64,000 bases of DNA from Bifidobacterium sp. ESL0763 (GCF_029433395.1 NZ_JAQTHW010000002.1:1054001-1118000); one strand, 5' to 3'; numbered from the stretch's first letter, positions 8,322-18,043 are shown. Numbers and translations are program-made. The notes: generated from the sequence alone by a model not told the origin.

Positions 8322-8861
8322 ATGACCAATGTAATCATGCATACCACAGAGGGCGACATCGCCCTGAACCTCTTCGACGACAAGACGCCGGAGACCGTCA
8401 AGAACTTCGTCGGCCTCGCCACCGGCGAGAAGGAATGGACGAACCCGATCACCGGCGAGAAGTCACACGACCGGTTCTACGACGGCCTGACCTTCCACCG
8501 CATCATCAAGGACTTCATGATCCAGGGCGGCTGCCCGCTGGGCAACGGCACCGGCGGCCCGGGCTATGACTTCGACGACGAGATCGTCTCCGACCTGGCC
8601 TTCGACGAGCCCTTCAAGCTCGCGATGGCCAACGCCGGCGTGCGCCGCGGCGCCGATGGCAAGGTGCACGGCACCAACGGATCGCAGTTCTTCATCACCA
8701 CCGTTCCCACCCCCTGGCTCAACGGCCACCACACCATCTTCGGCGAGGTCGTCGATGACGCCTCCAAGGCCGTGGTCAAGAAGCTCGAGGCCCTGCCCAC
8801 CGACGGCAGCGACATGCCGCTCGAGCCCGCGGGCATCGTCTCCGTGGAGATCGTGAAGTAG
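8322..8861 (+). CDS. ppiA: Peptidyl-prolyl cis-trans isomerase, cyclophilin type
   Basis: A 179-residue cytoplasmic foldase. The cyclophilin core is complete: [33 protein letters not shown] carries the catalytic arginine and substrate-binding residues. [24 protein letters not shown] and [15 protein letters not shown] follow. There is no signal peptide or membrane anchor, so this is the cytosolic bacterial form. The start is supported by CTGGAG six bases ahead. The gene converges on rel, and a long hairpin follows the stop codon. Confidence 0.96.
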   Translation: MTNVIMHTTEGDIALNLFDDKTPETVKNFVGLATGEKEWTNPITGEKSHDRFYDGLTFHRIIKDFMIQGGCPLGNGTGGPGYDFDDEIVSDLAFDEPFKLAMANAGVRRGADGKVHGTNGSQFFITTVPTPWLNGHHTIFGEVVDDASKAVVKKLEALPTDGSDMPLEPAGIVSVEIVK

Positions 8862-8881
8862 GCGCGAGCCCTTCCGGACTT

Positions 8882-8925
8882 ACGAGGTCCCCGTCACTGA
8901 CAACCGCCGGTGACGGGGACCTCGT
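8882..8925. terminator. Perfect 16-bp hairpin between convergent ppiA and rel
   Basis: ACGAGGTCCCCGTCAC at 8882-8897 is the exact reverse complement of 8910-8925, with a 12-nt loop. It starts 20 nt after the ppiA stop. Neither side has a long U-tract, so it may act as an mRNA 3'-end hairpin serving ppiA. Confidence 0.65.
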
Positions 8926-8938
8926 GCGTCGTGGCCCG

Positions 8939-9078
8939 TGCAGAGATAATCTCACTTTTCGGGCATTTTTTGAGAGCAACTCCGCACACTTGCCTTGCAT
9001 GCAGAGATAATCACACTTTTGCCACGTTTTCCGTGATTATCTCTGTATCTTTAGTACGTATGCAGAGATAATCACACT
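8939..9078. repeat. Three direct copies of an 18-20-bp repeat at exact 61-nt spacing, plus one inverted copy
   Basis: TGCAGAGATAATCACAC occurs at 8939 (one mismatch, CTC for CAC), 9000 and 9061. The starts are exactly 61 nt apart. An inverted copy, GTGATTATCTCTGTA, lies at 9033-9047 between the second and third copies. It can pair with either neighbour, giving two mutually exclusive stems of about 14-15 bp. The cluster lies in the non-coding space between the 3' ends of ppiA and rel. No matching protein or known element is recognised. Confidence 0.8.
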
Positions 9079-9119
9079 CGCGGGGACTGTGGATGCCGAG
9101 GAAACGGGGACGGCAGGCG

Positions 9120-11456
9120 CTACATGCGGCGCATGCGGGGCTCGGAGGAGCCCTTGGCGCCGGTGATGCGGTAGACGTCGAAGACGCCGTCGATCTTGCG
9201 CACCGCGTTGAGCAGGGTGTTCATGTGCTGCGGGTCGGCCATCTCGAACTCGAACTGGCTGATGGCCACGCGGTCGGAGCCGGTGGTGACGGCGGCGTTG
9301 ATGATGTTGACCCCGTGGTCGGAGAGCACCTGGGTGACGTCGCTGAGCAGGTGGGGACGGTCGAGCGCCTCCACCTGGATCTTGACCATGAACAGGCCCT
9401 TGGCGCTGGTCCACTCCACCTCGACGACGCGGTCGCCCTGGTGCTTCTCGAGGTCGATCATGTTCTGGCAGTCGGCGCGGTGCACCGAGACGCCCTGGTT
9501 GCGGGTGATGAAGCCGACGATCTTGTCGCCGGGCACCGGGGTGCAGCAGCGGGCGAGCTTGACCCACACGTCGCCCACGCCCTTGACGGAGACGCCGAGC
9601 TTGCTGTTCTTCTTGCTCTTGCGCTCGATGCGCTTGAGCGGCAGCTCCTCCTGCTCCACGTCGGCGGCCACCTCGTCGGTGCCGGCGTCCTTGACCAGTC
9701 GGGAGATGACGTTCTGGGTGGAGACGCGGCCGTCGCCGATGGCGGCGAACACGGCGTCGGCGTTGTCGAAGTTGAGCTCGTCGGCGATGCCCACCAGGGC
9801 CTGCGGGGTCAGCAGCGAGGCGATCGGCAGGCTGCGCTTGCGCATGGCGCGCGTCAGCTCGTCGCGACCCTCGTCGATGGCCTCGCTGCGGCGCTCCTTG
9901 CTGAACCACTGGCGGATCTTGTTGCGCGCCTTGGGGCTCTTGACGAAGCTCAGCCAGTCGCGCGAGGGGCCGGCGGTCTCGGATTTGGAGGTGAGCACCT
10001 CCACGGTGTCGCCGCTTTCGAGCACGGTGTCCAGCGGCACCAGGCGGCCGTTGACGCGCGCGCCCATGGTGCGGTGGCCCACCTCGGTGTGCACCGCGTA
10101 GGCGAAGTCGATGGGCGTGGCCTTGGCCGGCAGGGAGATGATCTTGCCCTTGGGGGTGAACACGTAGACCTCGGCCGCGCCCAGGTCCTCCTTGAGCGAG
10201 CCCAGGAACTCGTCGGAGTCGGGGGTCTCGCTGGTCCAGTCGGCCAGGCGCTGGATCCACTTGAGGTTGTCGGCCTCGCTGAGCTCCTTGCCCTCCCCGG
10301 CCTCGTCGTCCTCGCGCCGCTTGTCGTTCTTGTCGGGCTCGCTGAGCTTGCGGCCGGCCTGCCCGTTCTCCTTGTACTTCCAGTGTGCGGCGATGCCGAA
10401 CTCGCTGCGCCGGTGCATGTCCCAGGTGCGGATCTGGATCTCGACGGGCTTGCCGCCGGGGCCCACCACCGTGGTGTGCAGGCTCTGGTACATGTTCATC
10501 TTCGGCATGGCGATGTAGTCCTTGAACCTGCCGGGCACCGGGCTCCAGCGGGCGTGGACGGCGCCGAGCACCGCGTAGCAGTCGGGGATGGTGTCGACGA
10601 TGATGCGCACGCCGATCAGGTCGTAGATGTTGGAGAAATCGTGGCCGCGCACGATCATCTTCTGGTAGATCGAGAAGTAGTCCTTCGGCCGGCCGGTGAC
10701 GGTGGCCTTGATGTGCTGGTCGGCGAGGTCCTCGTTGATCTCGTCGAGAATCTGCTTCAAGTAGACGTCGCGCTGGCCGGCCCGGCGGGTCACCAGCACC
10801 ACGATCTCGTTGTAGATTTTCGGATAGAGCACCTTGAAGCTCAGTTCCTCGAGCTCGGTCTTGATGGCGTTCATACCCAGCCTGTTGGCCAGGGGCGCGT
10901 AGACGTCGAGGGTCTCGCGGGCCTTCTTCTGGGCGTTGGCGGGCTTGACGTAGCGCCAGGTGCGGGCGTTGTGCAGACGGTCGGCGAGCTTGACGACCAG
11001 CACACGCACGTCGCGGCTCATGGCCACCACCATCTTGCGGATGGTCTCGGCCTGCGCCGAATCGCCCACCTCCATGTTGGTGAGCTTGGTGACCCCGTCG
11101 ACCAGGCCGGCCACGGTGTCGCCGAACTCCTCACGGCACTGCTCGAGCGTGTAGTCGGTGTCCTCCACCGTGTCGTGCAGCAGGCCGGCGGCCACCACGG
11201 TGGGGCCCATGCCCAGGTCGGCCAGGATCTGGGCGACGGCGAGCGGATGGATGATGTAGGGCTCGCCGGAGCGGCGGCGCTGGTCGCGGTGCTGGTAGAC
11301 GGCTCGGCGATAGGCGCGTTCCAGCACACCGAGGTCGTTGTTCGGATAATGGACGCGGCAGACGCGCTCGATCGGCTCCAACGGGTCGAGGGCGTCATCG
11401 CTGACCTCGCATCCCAGCACGCGAGACAAATAGCTCTCCGGTTTCCTCTCGGTCAT
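9120..11456 (-). CDS. rel: Bifunctional (p)ppGpp synthetase/hydrolase, long RSH protein
   Basis: A 778-residue stringent-response enzyme that makes and degrades (p)ppGpp. Domains in order: HD hydrolase with GLLHDTVEDTDYT near 92, synthetase with the YQSLHTTVVGP strand near 320, TGS near 430-490 (VYVFTPKGKIISLPAKATPIDFAY), a zinc-finger/helical region with CCTPVPGD, and a C-terminal ACT domain ending in MRRM. The ATG at 11456 follows AAGGGGGCGGGG; longer upstream frames are not conserved. Both catalytic halves look intact, so it should be bifunctional like actinobacterial Rel. A second, small synthetase is encoded at 53.4 kb. It lies downstream of dut. Confidence 0.97.
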   Translation of the reverse strand: MTERKPESYLSRVLGCEVSDDALDPLEPIERVCRVHYPNNDLGVLERAYRRAVYQHRDQRRRSGEPYIIHPLAVAQILADLGMGPTVVAAGLLHDTVEDTDYTLEQCREEFGDTVAGLVDGVTKLTNMEVGDSAQAETIRKMVVAMSRDVRVLVVKLADRLHNARTWRYVKPANAQKKARETLDVYAPLANRLGMNAIKTELEELSFKVLYPKIYNEIVVLVTRRAGQRDVYLKQILDEINEDLADQHIKATVTGRPKDYFSIYQKMIVRGHDFSNIYDLIGVRIIVDTIPDCYAVLGAVHARWSPVPGRFKDYIAMPKMNMYQSLHTTVVGPGGKPVEIQIRTWDMHRRSEFGIAAHWKYKENGQAGRKLSEPDKNDKRREDDEAGEGKELSEADNLKWIQRLADWTSETPDSDEFLGSLKEDLGAAEVYVFTPKGKIISLPAKATPIDFAYAVHTEVGHRTMGARVNGRLVPLDTVLESGDTVEVLTSKSETAGPSRDWLSFVKSPKARNKIRQWFSKERRSEAIDEGRDELTRAMRKRSLPIASLLTPQALVGIADELNFDNADAVFAAIGDGRVSTQNVISRLVKDAGTDEVAADVEQEELPLKRIERKSKKNSKLGVSVKGVGDVWVKLARCCTPVPGDKIVGFITRNQGVSVHRADCQNMIDLEKHQGDRVVEVEWTSAKGLFMVKIQVEALDRPHLLSDVTQVLSDHGVNIINAAVTTGSDRVAISQFEFEMADPQHMNTLLNAVRKIDGVFDVYRITGAKGSSEPRMRRM

Positions 11457-11549
11457 CCCCGCCCCCTTCAGGTCTCTGCTGCCCATTGTAACCGCTCGCG
11501 CAACGCCTCCGCTCCGCCCGGTCCGCATGTCGCCGGGTCCGGGCCGACG

Positions 11550-12035
11550 TCAGTGGCCGGCCGTGGCCACCCCGGTCGATCCGAAGCCGCGTTCGGCCCT
11601 GTCGGAGCCCGGCAGCAGGCGCGCCGGCACGAACCTCGCCTCGACGTAGCGCTGGATGACCAGCTGGGCGATCCGGTCGCCGGGATGGAAGACGGCGGTA
11701 TGCTCCGGGTCGAGGTTGATCAGCGGCACCTTGATCTCGCCGCGGTAGCCGGCGTCGATGGTGCCCGGCGCGTTGAGCACCGTGACGCCCTGACGCACGG
11801 CCAGGCCACTGCGCGGGTGGACCAGGCCGACGTAGCCGTTGGGCAGTGCCAGGCTGACGCCGGTGGGCACCAGGGCGCGCTCAAAAGGTTTGAGCGTCAC
11901 CTCGATGGTGGCGCACAGGTCGGCCCCGGCGTCGCCGGCGTGGGCGTAGCGCAGAGCGGGGGCCTTGCCGTCGTCGCCCACCTTGATGAGCACCTCGGTG
12001 TTTTCGGGCTCGTCGTAGGATTCGTCGTAGGCCAT
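11550..12035 (-). CDS. dut: Deoxyuridine 5'-triphosphate nucleotidohydrolase (dUTPase)
   Basis: Hydrolyses dUTP to dUMP and diphosphate, keeping uracil out of DNA and supplying thymidylate synthesis. The 161 residues carry the five trimeric-dUTPase motifs: AGDAGADLCAT, PRSGLAVRQGVTVLNAPGTIDAGYRGEIKVPLIN and, at the C-terminus, RAERGFGSTG, the flexible arm that closes the active site. The start MAYDESYDEPENTEV overlaps the DUF4193 stop as TGATG, implying translational coupling. The acidic N-terminal leader of about 20 residues is longer than in most dUTPases. Confidence 0.96.
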   Translation of the reverse strand: MAYDESYDEPENTEVLIKVGDDGKAPALRYAHAGDAGADLCATIEVTLKPFERALVPTGVSLALPNGYVGLVHPRSGLAVRQGVTVLNAPGTIDAGYRGEIKVPLINLDPEHTAVFHPGDRIAQLVIQRYVEARFVPARLLPGSDRAERGFGSTGVATAGH

Positions 12036-12334
12036 CAGGCGGCGCACTCCTTGCATACCGGCTGGCCGTCCTCGTTGACGTGGTCCAGCTGGCTGCGGTG
12101 CTTTACGAGGAAGCATTCGGCGCAGATGAACTCGTCGCCCTGCATGGGGATGACGGTCACCGAGGCGTCCTCGTTGCTCAGGTCGGCGCCGGGCAGCTCG
12201 TAGTCCTCGGCGATGGCGTTCTCGTCGTCGTCGATGTCGGTCGCCGAGTTGCGGTTGCTTTTGCTCAGGGCCTGCAGCGATTCCTCATCCTCGTCCTTGT
12301 CCTTGCTGCGGGGCGCATCGTAGTCTTGTGCCAT
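12035..12334 (-). CDS. DUF4193 protein with C-terminal CxxC pairs
   Basis: A 99-residue acidic actinobacterial protein of unknown function. The N-terminal two thirds are rich in Asp and Glu (DKDEDEESLQ, DIDDDENAIAEDYELPG). The C-terminal third has FICAECFLVKHRSQLDH and PVCKECAA, two CxxC pairs that probably bind zinc. The ATG at 12334 follows GAAAGGAAT. Its stop codon overlaps the dut start, so the two proteins are made from one message. The family is common in Actinobacteria, and a nucleic-acid or regulatory role is possible, but nothing here shows it. Confidence 0.9.
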   Translation of the reverse strand: MAQDYDAPRSKDKDEDEESLQALSKSNRNSATDIDDDENAIAEDYELPGADLSNEDASVTVIPMQGDEFICAECFLVKHRSQLDHVNEDGQPVCKECAA

Positions 12335-12405
12335 CGGGCAATTCCTTTCGACTGCTGATCGGTTATTCCATGACAGAAAAGAATAAATCGTCTTTTACGG
12401 GCTAT

Positions 12406-12433
12406 AGGATACACGATTTGCCGAATTCGTAAA
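12406..12433 (-). promoter_or_regulatory. Promoter of the DUF4193-dut(-rel) unit
   Basis: Read leftward, TTTACG (12428-12433) and TATCCT (12406-12411) are separated by 16 nt, about 70 nt ahead of the DUF4193 start. Both hexamers match four of six consensus bases. Confidence 0.45.
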
Positions 12434-12471
12434 GCACGACACGAGGAACACCATGGAATAAGCTTATATTC

Positions 12472-12477
12472 TATAGA
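12472..12477 (+). promoter_or_regulatory. Predicted -10 element of sepH (leaderless arrangement)
   Basis: TATAGA ends seven bases before the GTG at 12485. Transcription would then begin at or next to the start codon. This is one of several such arrangements in the window. Confidence 0.5.
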
Positions 12478-12484
12478 CTGTTGT

Positions 12485-13699
12485 GTGAGACGGAAAGTGG
12501 TGCGTATGCCGATGGATTCGTATGAGAAGGCACAACTCGACCATGTCGACGACGACGGCGACCTGGTCTTCCGCGCCGGCGGGATCCGGTTCGCGGTGAC
12601 GCTCGACGACGCGCTCGAGCGGGCGCTGCTCGAGGCACGCCAGATCCGCAGCGAAGCGGGGATGACGGCCAGTCCGAACATGGTGCAAACCCTACCGATA
12701 TCAAGGATTCAGGGACTTATCCGCGCGGGCATGGAGCCCAAGGACGTCGCCGAGAAATACGGGCTGAGCGAGGTGCTGGTGCGCCGTTTCTCCGCGGCGG
12801 TGCAGACCGAGAAGCAGTACGCCATCGAGCAGTTCCTGAGCGTGCCGGCCCCCAAGGAGAGCCAGGTGCATTCGGTGCGCGACCTCATTGCCCGCACGCT
12901 GGCGGCCGCCCGCATCGGCATGGAATCGGTATCGTGGAGCGCGACACGCCGAAGCCGCGAACCGTGGAGGATCACCGCCGCGTTCCGCACCGCGCGTAAC
13001 CGCGTTCGCGCCGAGTGGACGTGGAACATGCACGACAACACGGTGGAATGCCGCAACGTCGCCGCGCAGATCCTCTTCGGCGAGGTCGGCTCGCCGCGCG
13101 GAGGCGAGGGACACGACGACGGCCGGGGCGCCGCGAATGGGATGGAGCCGGACTCCCCCATCGCACAGAGCGACGCCACGGACACGACGGCGCGCGACGA
13201 GGGCGTCGAGGCCGCTCCCGCGGATTCCGGCGTGCAGGGCCAGCCGCTCTCCCGCCGCATCGAGCAGGGGAACGTGGCATGGCAGGAGCAGGCCGCCTAT
13301 GCGCCCCATCGCCAGGACGGCCAGCTTTCCGCCGCCGGTTCGGCCCAGGCTCCGGGCGTGGACGCGGGAACCGGCGCGAATACGGGCGTCCCGGCGAACG
13401 CAACCTCAGTCCAGGCCGGCGGATTCGGCGCGCAGGGCACGGTGCCGGTCAACGCGCTGTCGTCGTTGCCGCTGCCCGACCGTACGAAGACGCAGGTCAT
13501 GGACGCGATCGTGCCGCAACCGCATCTCGACGTCGATGAGGGTGGGAACAACGTGACGTCCCCGGAGCGGGAGCCGGAAGAGCCAGAAGAGCCGAAAGGA
13601 CGCAAGCGGAGCGCCAAGGGCAAGGCCAAGGGCCGTTCCGGGCGCAGGTCGAAGCGTTCGGCGGTGCCGAGCTGGGACGAGATCCTCTTCGGCGAATAG
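12485..13699 (+). CDS. sepH: Septation protein SepH
   Basis: A 404-residue cell-division protein of the DUF3071/SepH family, which in Streptomyces and mycobacteria stimulates FtsZ assembly. The conserved N-terminal region (about 5-200) includes LVFRAGGIRFAVTLDDALERAL, a helix-turn-helix-like segment ISRIQGLIRAGMEPKDVAEKYGLSE, and the WTWNMHDNTVECRNVAAQILFG end piece. Residues 210-360 are disordered and rich in G, A, P and Q. The tail is very basic (GRKRSAKGKAKGRSGRRSKR), ending in PSWDEILFGE. The GTG at 12485 is favoured by the -10 placement; an ATG eight codons in (12506) is the alternative. The gene converges on the phosphodiesterase gene. Confidence 0.92.
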   Translation: MRRKVVRMPMDSYEKAQLDHVDDDGDLVFRAGGIRFAVTLDDALERALLEARQIRSEAGMTASPNMVQTLPISRIQGLIRAGMEPKDVAEKYGLSEVLVRRFSAAVQTEKQYAIEQFLSVPAPKESQVHSVRDLIARTLAAARIGMESVSWSATRRSREPWRITAAFRTARNRVRAEWTWNMHDNTVECRNVAAQILFGEVGSPRGGEGHDDGRGAANGMEPDSPIAQSDATDTTARDEGVEAAPADSGVQGQPLSRRIEQGNVAWQEQAAYAPHRQDGQLSAAGSAQAPGVDAGTGANTGVPANATSVQAGGFGAQGTVPVNALSSLPLPDRTKTQVMDAIVPQPHLDVDEGGNNVTSPEREPEEPEEPKGRKRSAKGKAKGRSGRRSKRSAVPSWDEILFGE

Positions 13700-13724
13700 G
13701 CGCGGACACAGGCCACGGACCGTC

Positions 13725-13778
13725 AACGGCGGCTCGGCGAGGATGGCTCGATGCCGGCAACCCCGCCGGGCCGCCGTT
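13725..13778. terminator. Hairpin between convergent sepH and phosphodiesterase genes
   Basis: The 15 bases at 13725-13739 (AACGGCGGCTCGGCG) pair with 13764-13778, with a single G-U wobble. It starts about 25 nt after the sepH stop and its other arm ends four bases before the opposing stop. It could end both transcripts. Confidence 0.65.
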
Positions 13779-13781
13779 TCG

Positions 13782-15074
13782 CTATGCCATGTCGATCAGG
13801 CAGGGGATGTCCGATTCCATATGGGTCAGCGAGCCGTGGACGCTGGGCAGGCGGGTGGCGGCGTCGCTCTGCGTGCGCGAGTCGACGATGGTGACGCGTG
13901 AGGCGGCCGAGACCAGCACATCGCCGAGCACCGGCTCCACGCGCTCCTCGACCGGTCCGAACATCCCCTGGCCGATCGCCTCCGCCTTGGTTCGCACCTC
14001 GGCTCGGTCGCCCAGGAAGTCCCGCCAGCGCCCGGCGATGGCCTCCGGGTCCTCGTCCGGCTCCGCGTAGAGCATTACCGAACGCGGCTCGCCGCCCACC
14101 AGGGCGACGCCGCGGCCCAGCTCGCCATGCTCGGCGACGTCGATACGCGCCTCGGGGTCGGTCTGGATCATGCCGTGGTCGGCGGTGATGACGATCAGGG
14201 TGCCCTTCGGCGCGAAACGTCGCAACAGCGCCAGCTGCGCGTCGATGGACTCGAAGGCGGCGATCCAGCGGTCGGAATGCCAGCCGTAGTTGTGCCCGGT
14301 CTTGTCGGCGTCGCGGATGTAGAGGTAGATCAGCCCCGGTTCCTCGGCGGCCTTGCAGGCGTTGAGCACGCGCTGGCGGGGCGAGCCGCCGCTGACGTAA
14401 TGGGTGCCGCGCAGCGCCGCGCGGGTGAGCGGCGAGAAGGCGAATTTGGGAAGCCCGGAACTGGTGACGCGCACGCCCTTGGCGGCGAGCAGCTCGAAGA
14501 CCGTGGGCTCGCGCTGCAGCTCCTCGGGGCCCGGTGCGTCCCTGAACTGGATGAGCTGGCAGAGCCCGCCGGTGTTCGGATTGCGCTCGGTGTAGCCCGC
14601 CATACCGGTCATGCCGGGGCAGGTGCCGGTGCCGAAGGTGGCCATCGCGGCGACGGTGGTGCTGGGAGCGCAGGTGGCGATCGGACGCTGGTTCTCGCTG
14701 TGGCCCATCAGCGAGCGCAGGTAGGGCGCGTGCCCGCGGCGCAGGTTGATGTTCCAGTAGCCCATGCCGTCCACGAGCACGACGATGGCCGAGCGGGCCT
14801 GCGGGAACCCGAGGGTACGGCGCAGCGATTCCGGGTCGCGGTGGACCCTGGTGGCGACCGGCGTGCCGATGGAGGCGCTCAACGCCGGCAGGATGGAGGA
14901 CAGGTGCAACGCCCCGCCACGCTCGTTTCCGCCGGTCCGGTTCCCATCCATATTCGTGGTTCCGGCGTCTCCTGGTTCTGCCGCATGCCCCACGTCTTGC
15001 GCCACTTGGTCGCCGTAGGTGGCGGGCCGCGTCATGGAAAGCAGTTGGGTTTCGTCCGGCACTTCGATACTCAT
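13782..15074 (-). CDS. Alkaline-phosphatase-superfamily phosphodiesterase (nucleotide pyrophosphatase type)
   Basis: About 430 residues. The superfamily metal and nucleophile sites are visible: VVLVDGMGYWN (first metal aspartate), TCAPSTTVAAMATFGTG with the candidate threonine nucleophile, YIRDADKTGHNYGWHSDRW, and VITADHGMIQTD near 290. No signal peptide or membrane helix is seen, so it is probably cytoplasmic. The substrate is unknown; nucleotide, sugar-phosphate or phosphonate esters are all possible. The start is uncertain: ATG 15074 (MSIEVPDETQ) has only a short GAGG beside it, and TTG at 15086 is an alternative. It ends at a hairpin shared with sepH. Confidence 0.85.
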   Translation of the reverse strand: MSIEVPDETQLLSMTRPATYGDQVAQDVGHAAEPGDAGTTNMDGNRTGGNERGGALHLSSILPALSASIGTPVATRVHRDPESLRRTLGFPQARSAIVVLVDGMGYWNINLRRGHAPYLRSLMGHSENQRPIATCAPSTTVAAMATFGTGTCPGMTGMAGYTERNPNTGGLCQLIQFRDAPGPEELQREPTVFELLAAKGVRVTSSGLPKFAFSPLTRAALRGTHYVSGGSPRQRVLNACKAAEEPGLIYLYIRDADKTGHNYGWHSDRWIAAFESIDAQLALLRRFAPKGTLIVITADHGMIQTDPEARIDVAEHGELGRGVALVGGEPRSVMLYAEPDEDPEAIAGRWRDFLGDRAEVRTKAEAIGQGMFGPVEERVEPVLGDVLVSAASRVTIVDSRTQSDAATRLPSVHGSLTHMESDIPCLIDMA

Positions 15075-15259
15075 AGCCTCATTCAATCACCGCGAGGCGA
15101 AAACCACGACGGCGCCTGTCCTCTCCCGTGGCGACGGAACCACGCTCGGAAGCCAGACGCGCCACGGCCCGCGCCGACAGTCGAGCAGGCGGCCACCGAC
15201 GAGGCCAACCACTACACTTCGAACTGATTGTCTTTTAGTGTCAAGGAGTTCGCACCAGC

Positions 15260-17992
15260 ATGGCTCAACGTCGCAAACCGGCCAAACCGTCGTATGACCC
15301 GCACACGGTCAAGGAGAACATCGTCGAGACGCCCCTCGACGACGAGATGAGCAAGTCGTTCCTCGAATACGCCTATTCGGTGATCTACGCGCGCGCCCTG
15401 CCGGACGCCCGGGACGGCATGAAGCCGGTGCAGCGGCGCATCATCTACCAGATGGGCCAGATGAACCTCACCCCCGACAAGGCCTACATGAAGTCGGCGC
15501 GCGCCGTCGGCGAGGTGATGGGCAAGCTGCACCCGCACGGCGACTCCTCCATCTACGAGGCCATGGTGCGCCTGGCCCAGCCCTTCGCCATGCGCCTGCC
15601 GCTGGTGGACGGGCACGGCAACTTCGGCTCGCTGGACGACGGCCCCGCCGCCTCGCGCTACACCGAGGCCAGGCTGGCCCCCGCGGCGCTGGGAATGAAC
15701 GCGAACATCGACGAGGACACCGTCGACTTCTCCCCCAACTACGACAACAAGCTCAAGGAACCCGACGTGCTGCCGGCCGCCATCCCGAACCTCTTGGTCA
15801 ACGGCGCCTCGGGCATCGCGGTGGGCATGGCCACCAACATGGCCACCCACAACCTCGGCGAGGTGATCGCCGCCGCCAAGCACCTGATGGCCCATCCCGA
15901 TGCCACGCTCGAGGAGCTGATGCGCTACGTGCCGGGCCCCGACTGGCCGGGCGGCGGCATCGTCATCGGCCGCGACGGCATCCGCGAGGCCTACGAGACC
16001 GGCCGTGGCACGCTCACCACGCGTTCGGCCACCCACATCGAGAACGTCACCGCGCGCAAGAAGGCGATCGTGGTGACCGAGCTGCCGTTCATGGTGGGCC
16101 CGGAACGTGTGCTGGAGCGCATATCGGCGGGCGTGAAGAACCACAAGATCGAGGGAGTCTCGGGCGCGATCGACCTGACCGACCGCCACAACGGCACCCG
16201 CATCGTCATCGAGATCAAGACCGGCTTCGACCCCAACGCCGTGCTCGCCCAGCTCTTCAGGAACACCCCCCTGGAAGACAACTTCGCCATGAACAACGTG
16301 GCGCTGGTGCACGGCCGCCCGCACACCATGGGCTTGAAGGAGATGCTCGAGGTGTGGGTGGAGCACCGGCGCAACGTGATCCACCGGCGCAGCGAATACC
16401 GTCTGAAGAAGGCGCAGGAGCGGCTGCATCTGGTGGAGGGCATGCTGTTGGCGATGGTCGACATCGACGAGGTCATCCAGGTCATCCGCACCTCCGAGAA
16501 CGCCGAAAGCGCCAAGACACGGCTGATGGCCGTCTTCGACCTCGACGAGATCCAGGCGCAATACATTCTCGATCTTCGTCTGCGCCGCCTGACCAAGATG
16601 AGCCGCATCGAGCTCGAGGCCGAGCAGGACGAGCTGAAGCGGAAGATCGAGGAGCTCAACGCGATCCTCTCCTCGCGCCAGCGGCTCGACGAAGTCGTGG
16701 TCGCCGAGATGGACGAGGCCGTCGAGAAGTGGGGCAGCCCGCGCCGCACGGTGCTGCTCGACAAGGCCGAGGACGGCAGCCTCACGCCGGTCACCTCGCT
16801 GGCCGACACCGCCGCCGGAGCCGGGGCCGCTGGAGACAATCCCGATTCCTCGGCAATCGCCGCGATCCACACCGCCAACACCCTCTCCTCGGTGGCGGCC
16901 GACGTCGCCGCGGCGGCCAAGGCCAAGAAGGCGGGGCGCGGCGACGAGGCGGAGCAGGCGCTGCGGCTGGACGACGAACCGTGCACCGTGGCGTTGAGCG
17001 CCACCGGCCTCATCGCCCGCATGACGCCGAGCGCCCTCGACGTGTGGCGTTCGCGCGCCGCCGGCGACCAACGCGGCCATGACGACCAGATCGTCTCCAT
17101 CTTCGCGGCGACCACGCTTGCCAAGTACGCGCTCATCACCTCAGCGGGCCGTCTGGTGCTCGCGCAGGTGGCGGACCTGCCTTCCCTGGCCGTCTCCGGA
17201 CCGGTGGACCTGACCGGCGGCGTGCGTGCCGACGAGCTGCTGGGCATGACCGAGAGCACCGACCCCGTCGCCGGCGAGCATGTGGTGGCCGCCATCGCCA
17301 TGGGCGCTCCGGTCGACGGCAATGACTCTGCCAACGGTGACGACGCATTGGCCGAGGCCCTGGCGCCGCTGGGGCTGGGCACACGCCACGGCATGGTCAA
17401 GCGCTGGAACCGCGAATCGCCCAGCACCATGGACTCCTGGCCGGTCATCGACTTGAAGGACGGCGACGAGGTGGTGTTCGCCGCACCGGCCGCCGACGAC
17501 GACCGCATCGTCTTCGTCTCCTCCGACTCCTCGCTGCTGACCTTCGAGGCCAAGGCGGTGCGGCCGCAGGGACGCACGGCCGGCGGCATGAACGGCATCA
17601 AGCTGGCGGACGGCGCGCATGTGGCCGCCTTCAATGTGGTGCCGGCCGGCAAGGTGGCCTGGACCTACGAGGAGGGCGACAACGGCATGTTCTCGGCCTC
17701 CGGGGCGCTGGTGCTCACCGTGGCCGGCGACGACGCGGCCCTGCCCGGCACCGAGAACGGCGCGGCCAAGCTCACGCCGCTCGAGATGTACCCGACCAAG
17801 GGGCGCGGCACGCGAGGCGTGCGTTCCCAGCGCTTCCTCAAGGGGCAGAACACGCTGACCTTCGCCTGCGTGGGCACCTACCCGATGCACGCCAGCACCT
17901 CCGCCGGCTCGCCAATCGAGCTGCCGAAGCCGGACATGCGCCGCGACGGCTCGGGTGTGGAGCTCGCCGCGCCGATCGAGTACGCGAGCTGA
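15260..17992 (+). CDS. parC: DNA topoisomerase IV subunit A
   Basis: A 910-residue breakage-reunion subunit that decatenates chromosomes with ParE. The winged-helix region holds the quinolone-region residues in [14 protein letters not shown] (Ser96, Glu100) and the catalytic Tyr134 in [12 protein letters not shown] coiled-coil ([28 protein letters not shown]) follows. An Ala-rich segment near 515-575 ([34 protein letters not shown]) links to the beta-propeller domain. The end of that domain contains [13 protein letters not shown], which resembles a GyrA box without matching it. The ATG follows AAGGAG. The call of ParC rather than GyrA rests on the nearby parE and on this C-terminus. Confidence 0.88.
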   Translation: MAQRRKPAKPSYDPHTVKENIVETPLDDEMSKSFLEYAYSVIYARALPDARDGMKPVQRRIIYQMGQMNLTPDKAYMKSARAVGEVMGKLHPHGDSSIYEAMVRLAQPFAMRLPLVDGHGNFGSLDDGPAASRYTEARLAPAALGMNANIDEDTVDFSPNYDNKLKEPDVLPAAIPNLLVNGASGIAVGMATNMATHNLGEVIAAAKHLMAHPDATLEELMRYVPGPDWPGGGIVIGRDGIREAYETGRGTLTTRSATHIENVTARKKAIVVTELPFMVGPERVLERISAGVKNHKIEGVSGAIDLTDRHNGTRIVIEIKTGFDPNAVLAQLFRNTPLEDNFAMNNVALVHGRPHTMGLKEMLEVWVEHRRNVIHRRSEYRLKKAQERLHLVEGMLLAMVDIDEVIQVIRTSENAESAKTRLMAVFDLDEIQAQYILDLRLRRLTKMSRIELEAEQDELKRKIEELNAILSSRQRLDEVVVAEMDEAVEKWGSPRRTVLLDKAEDGSLTPVTSLADTAAGAGAAGDNPDSSAIAAIHTANTLSSVAADVAAAAKAKKAGRGDEAEQALRLDDEPCTVALSATGLIARMTPSALDVWRSRAAGDQRGHDDQIVSIFAATTLAKYALITSAGRLVLAQVADLPSLAVSGPVDLTGGVRADELLGMTESTDPVAGEHVVAAIAMGAPVDGNDSANGDDALAEALAPLGLGTRHGMVKRWNRESPSTMDSWPVIDLKDGDEVVFAAPAADDDRIVFVSSDSSLLTFEAKAVRPQGRTAGGMNGIKLADGAHVAAFNVVPAGKVAWTYEEGDNGMFSASGALVLTVAGDDAALPGTENGAAKLTPLEMYPTKGRGTRGVRSQRFLKGQNTLTFACVGTYPMHASTSAGSPIELPKPDMRRDGSGVELAAPIEYAS

Positions 17993-18007
17993 GCTGCCGG
18001 CTGAGCG

Positions 18008-18043
18008 ATGCCGGGATTCCTGGAGCGTTGGGGATCCCGGCAT
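18008..18043 (+). terminator. Terminator hairpin after parC
   Basis: ATGCCGGGAT (18008-18017) pairs perfectly with ATCCCGGCAT (18034-18043), followed by TTCC, 16 nt after the parC stop. Further on, about 18079-18108, a 9-nt unit close to TTTCTACGA is repeated about three times. No gene is seen in 18044-18231. Confidence 0.7.

Noticed and set aside
8939..9078. CRISPR array
   Set aside because: Repeats are short (17-20 bp), only three, with one inverted copy in a spacer, and no cas gene is nearby.
9093..12203. Open frame of over 1,000 codons opposite rel and dut
   Set aside because: Same shadow composition; both genes on the opposite strand have complete motifs.
15212..17080. Open frame opposite parC
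   Set aside because: Mirror of ParC codon bias; no start context or motif.
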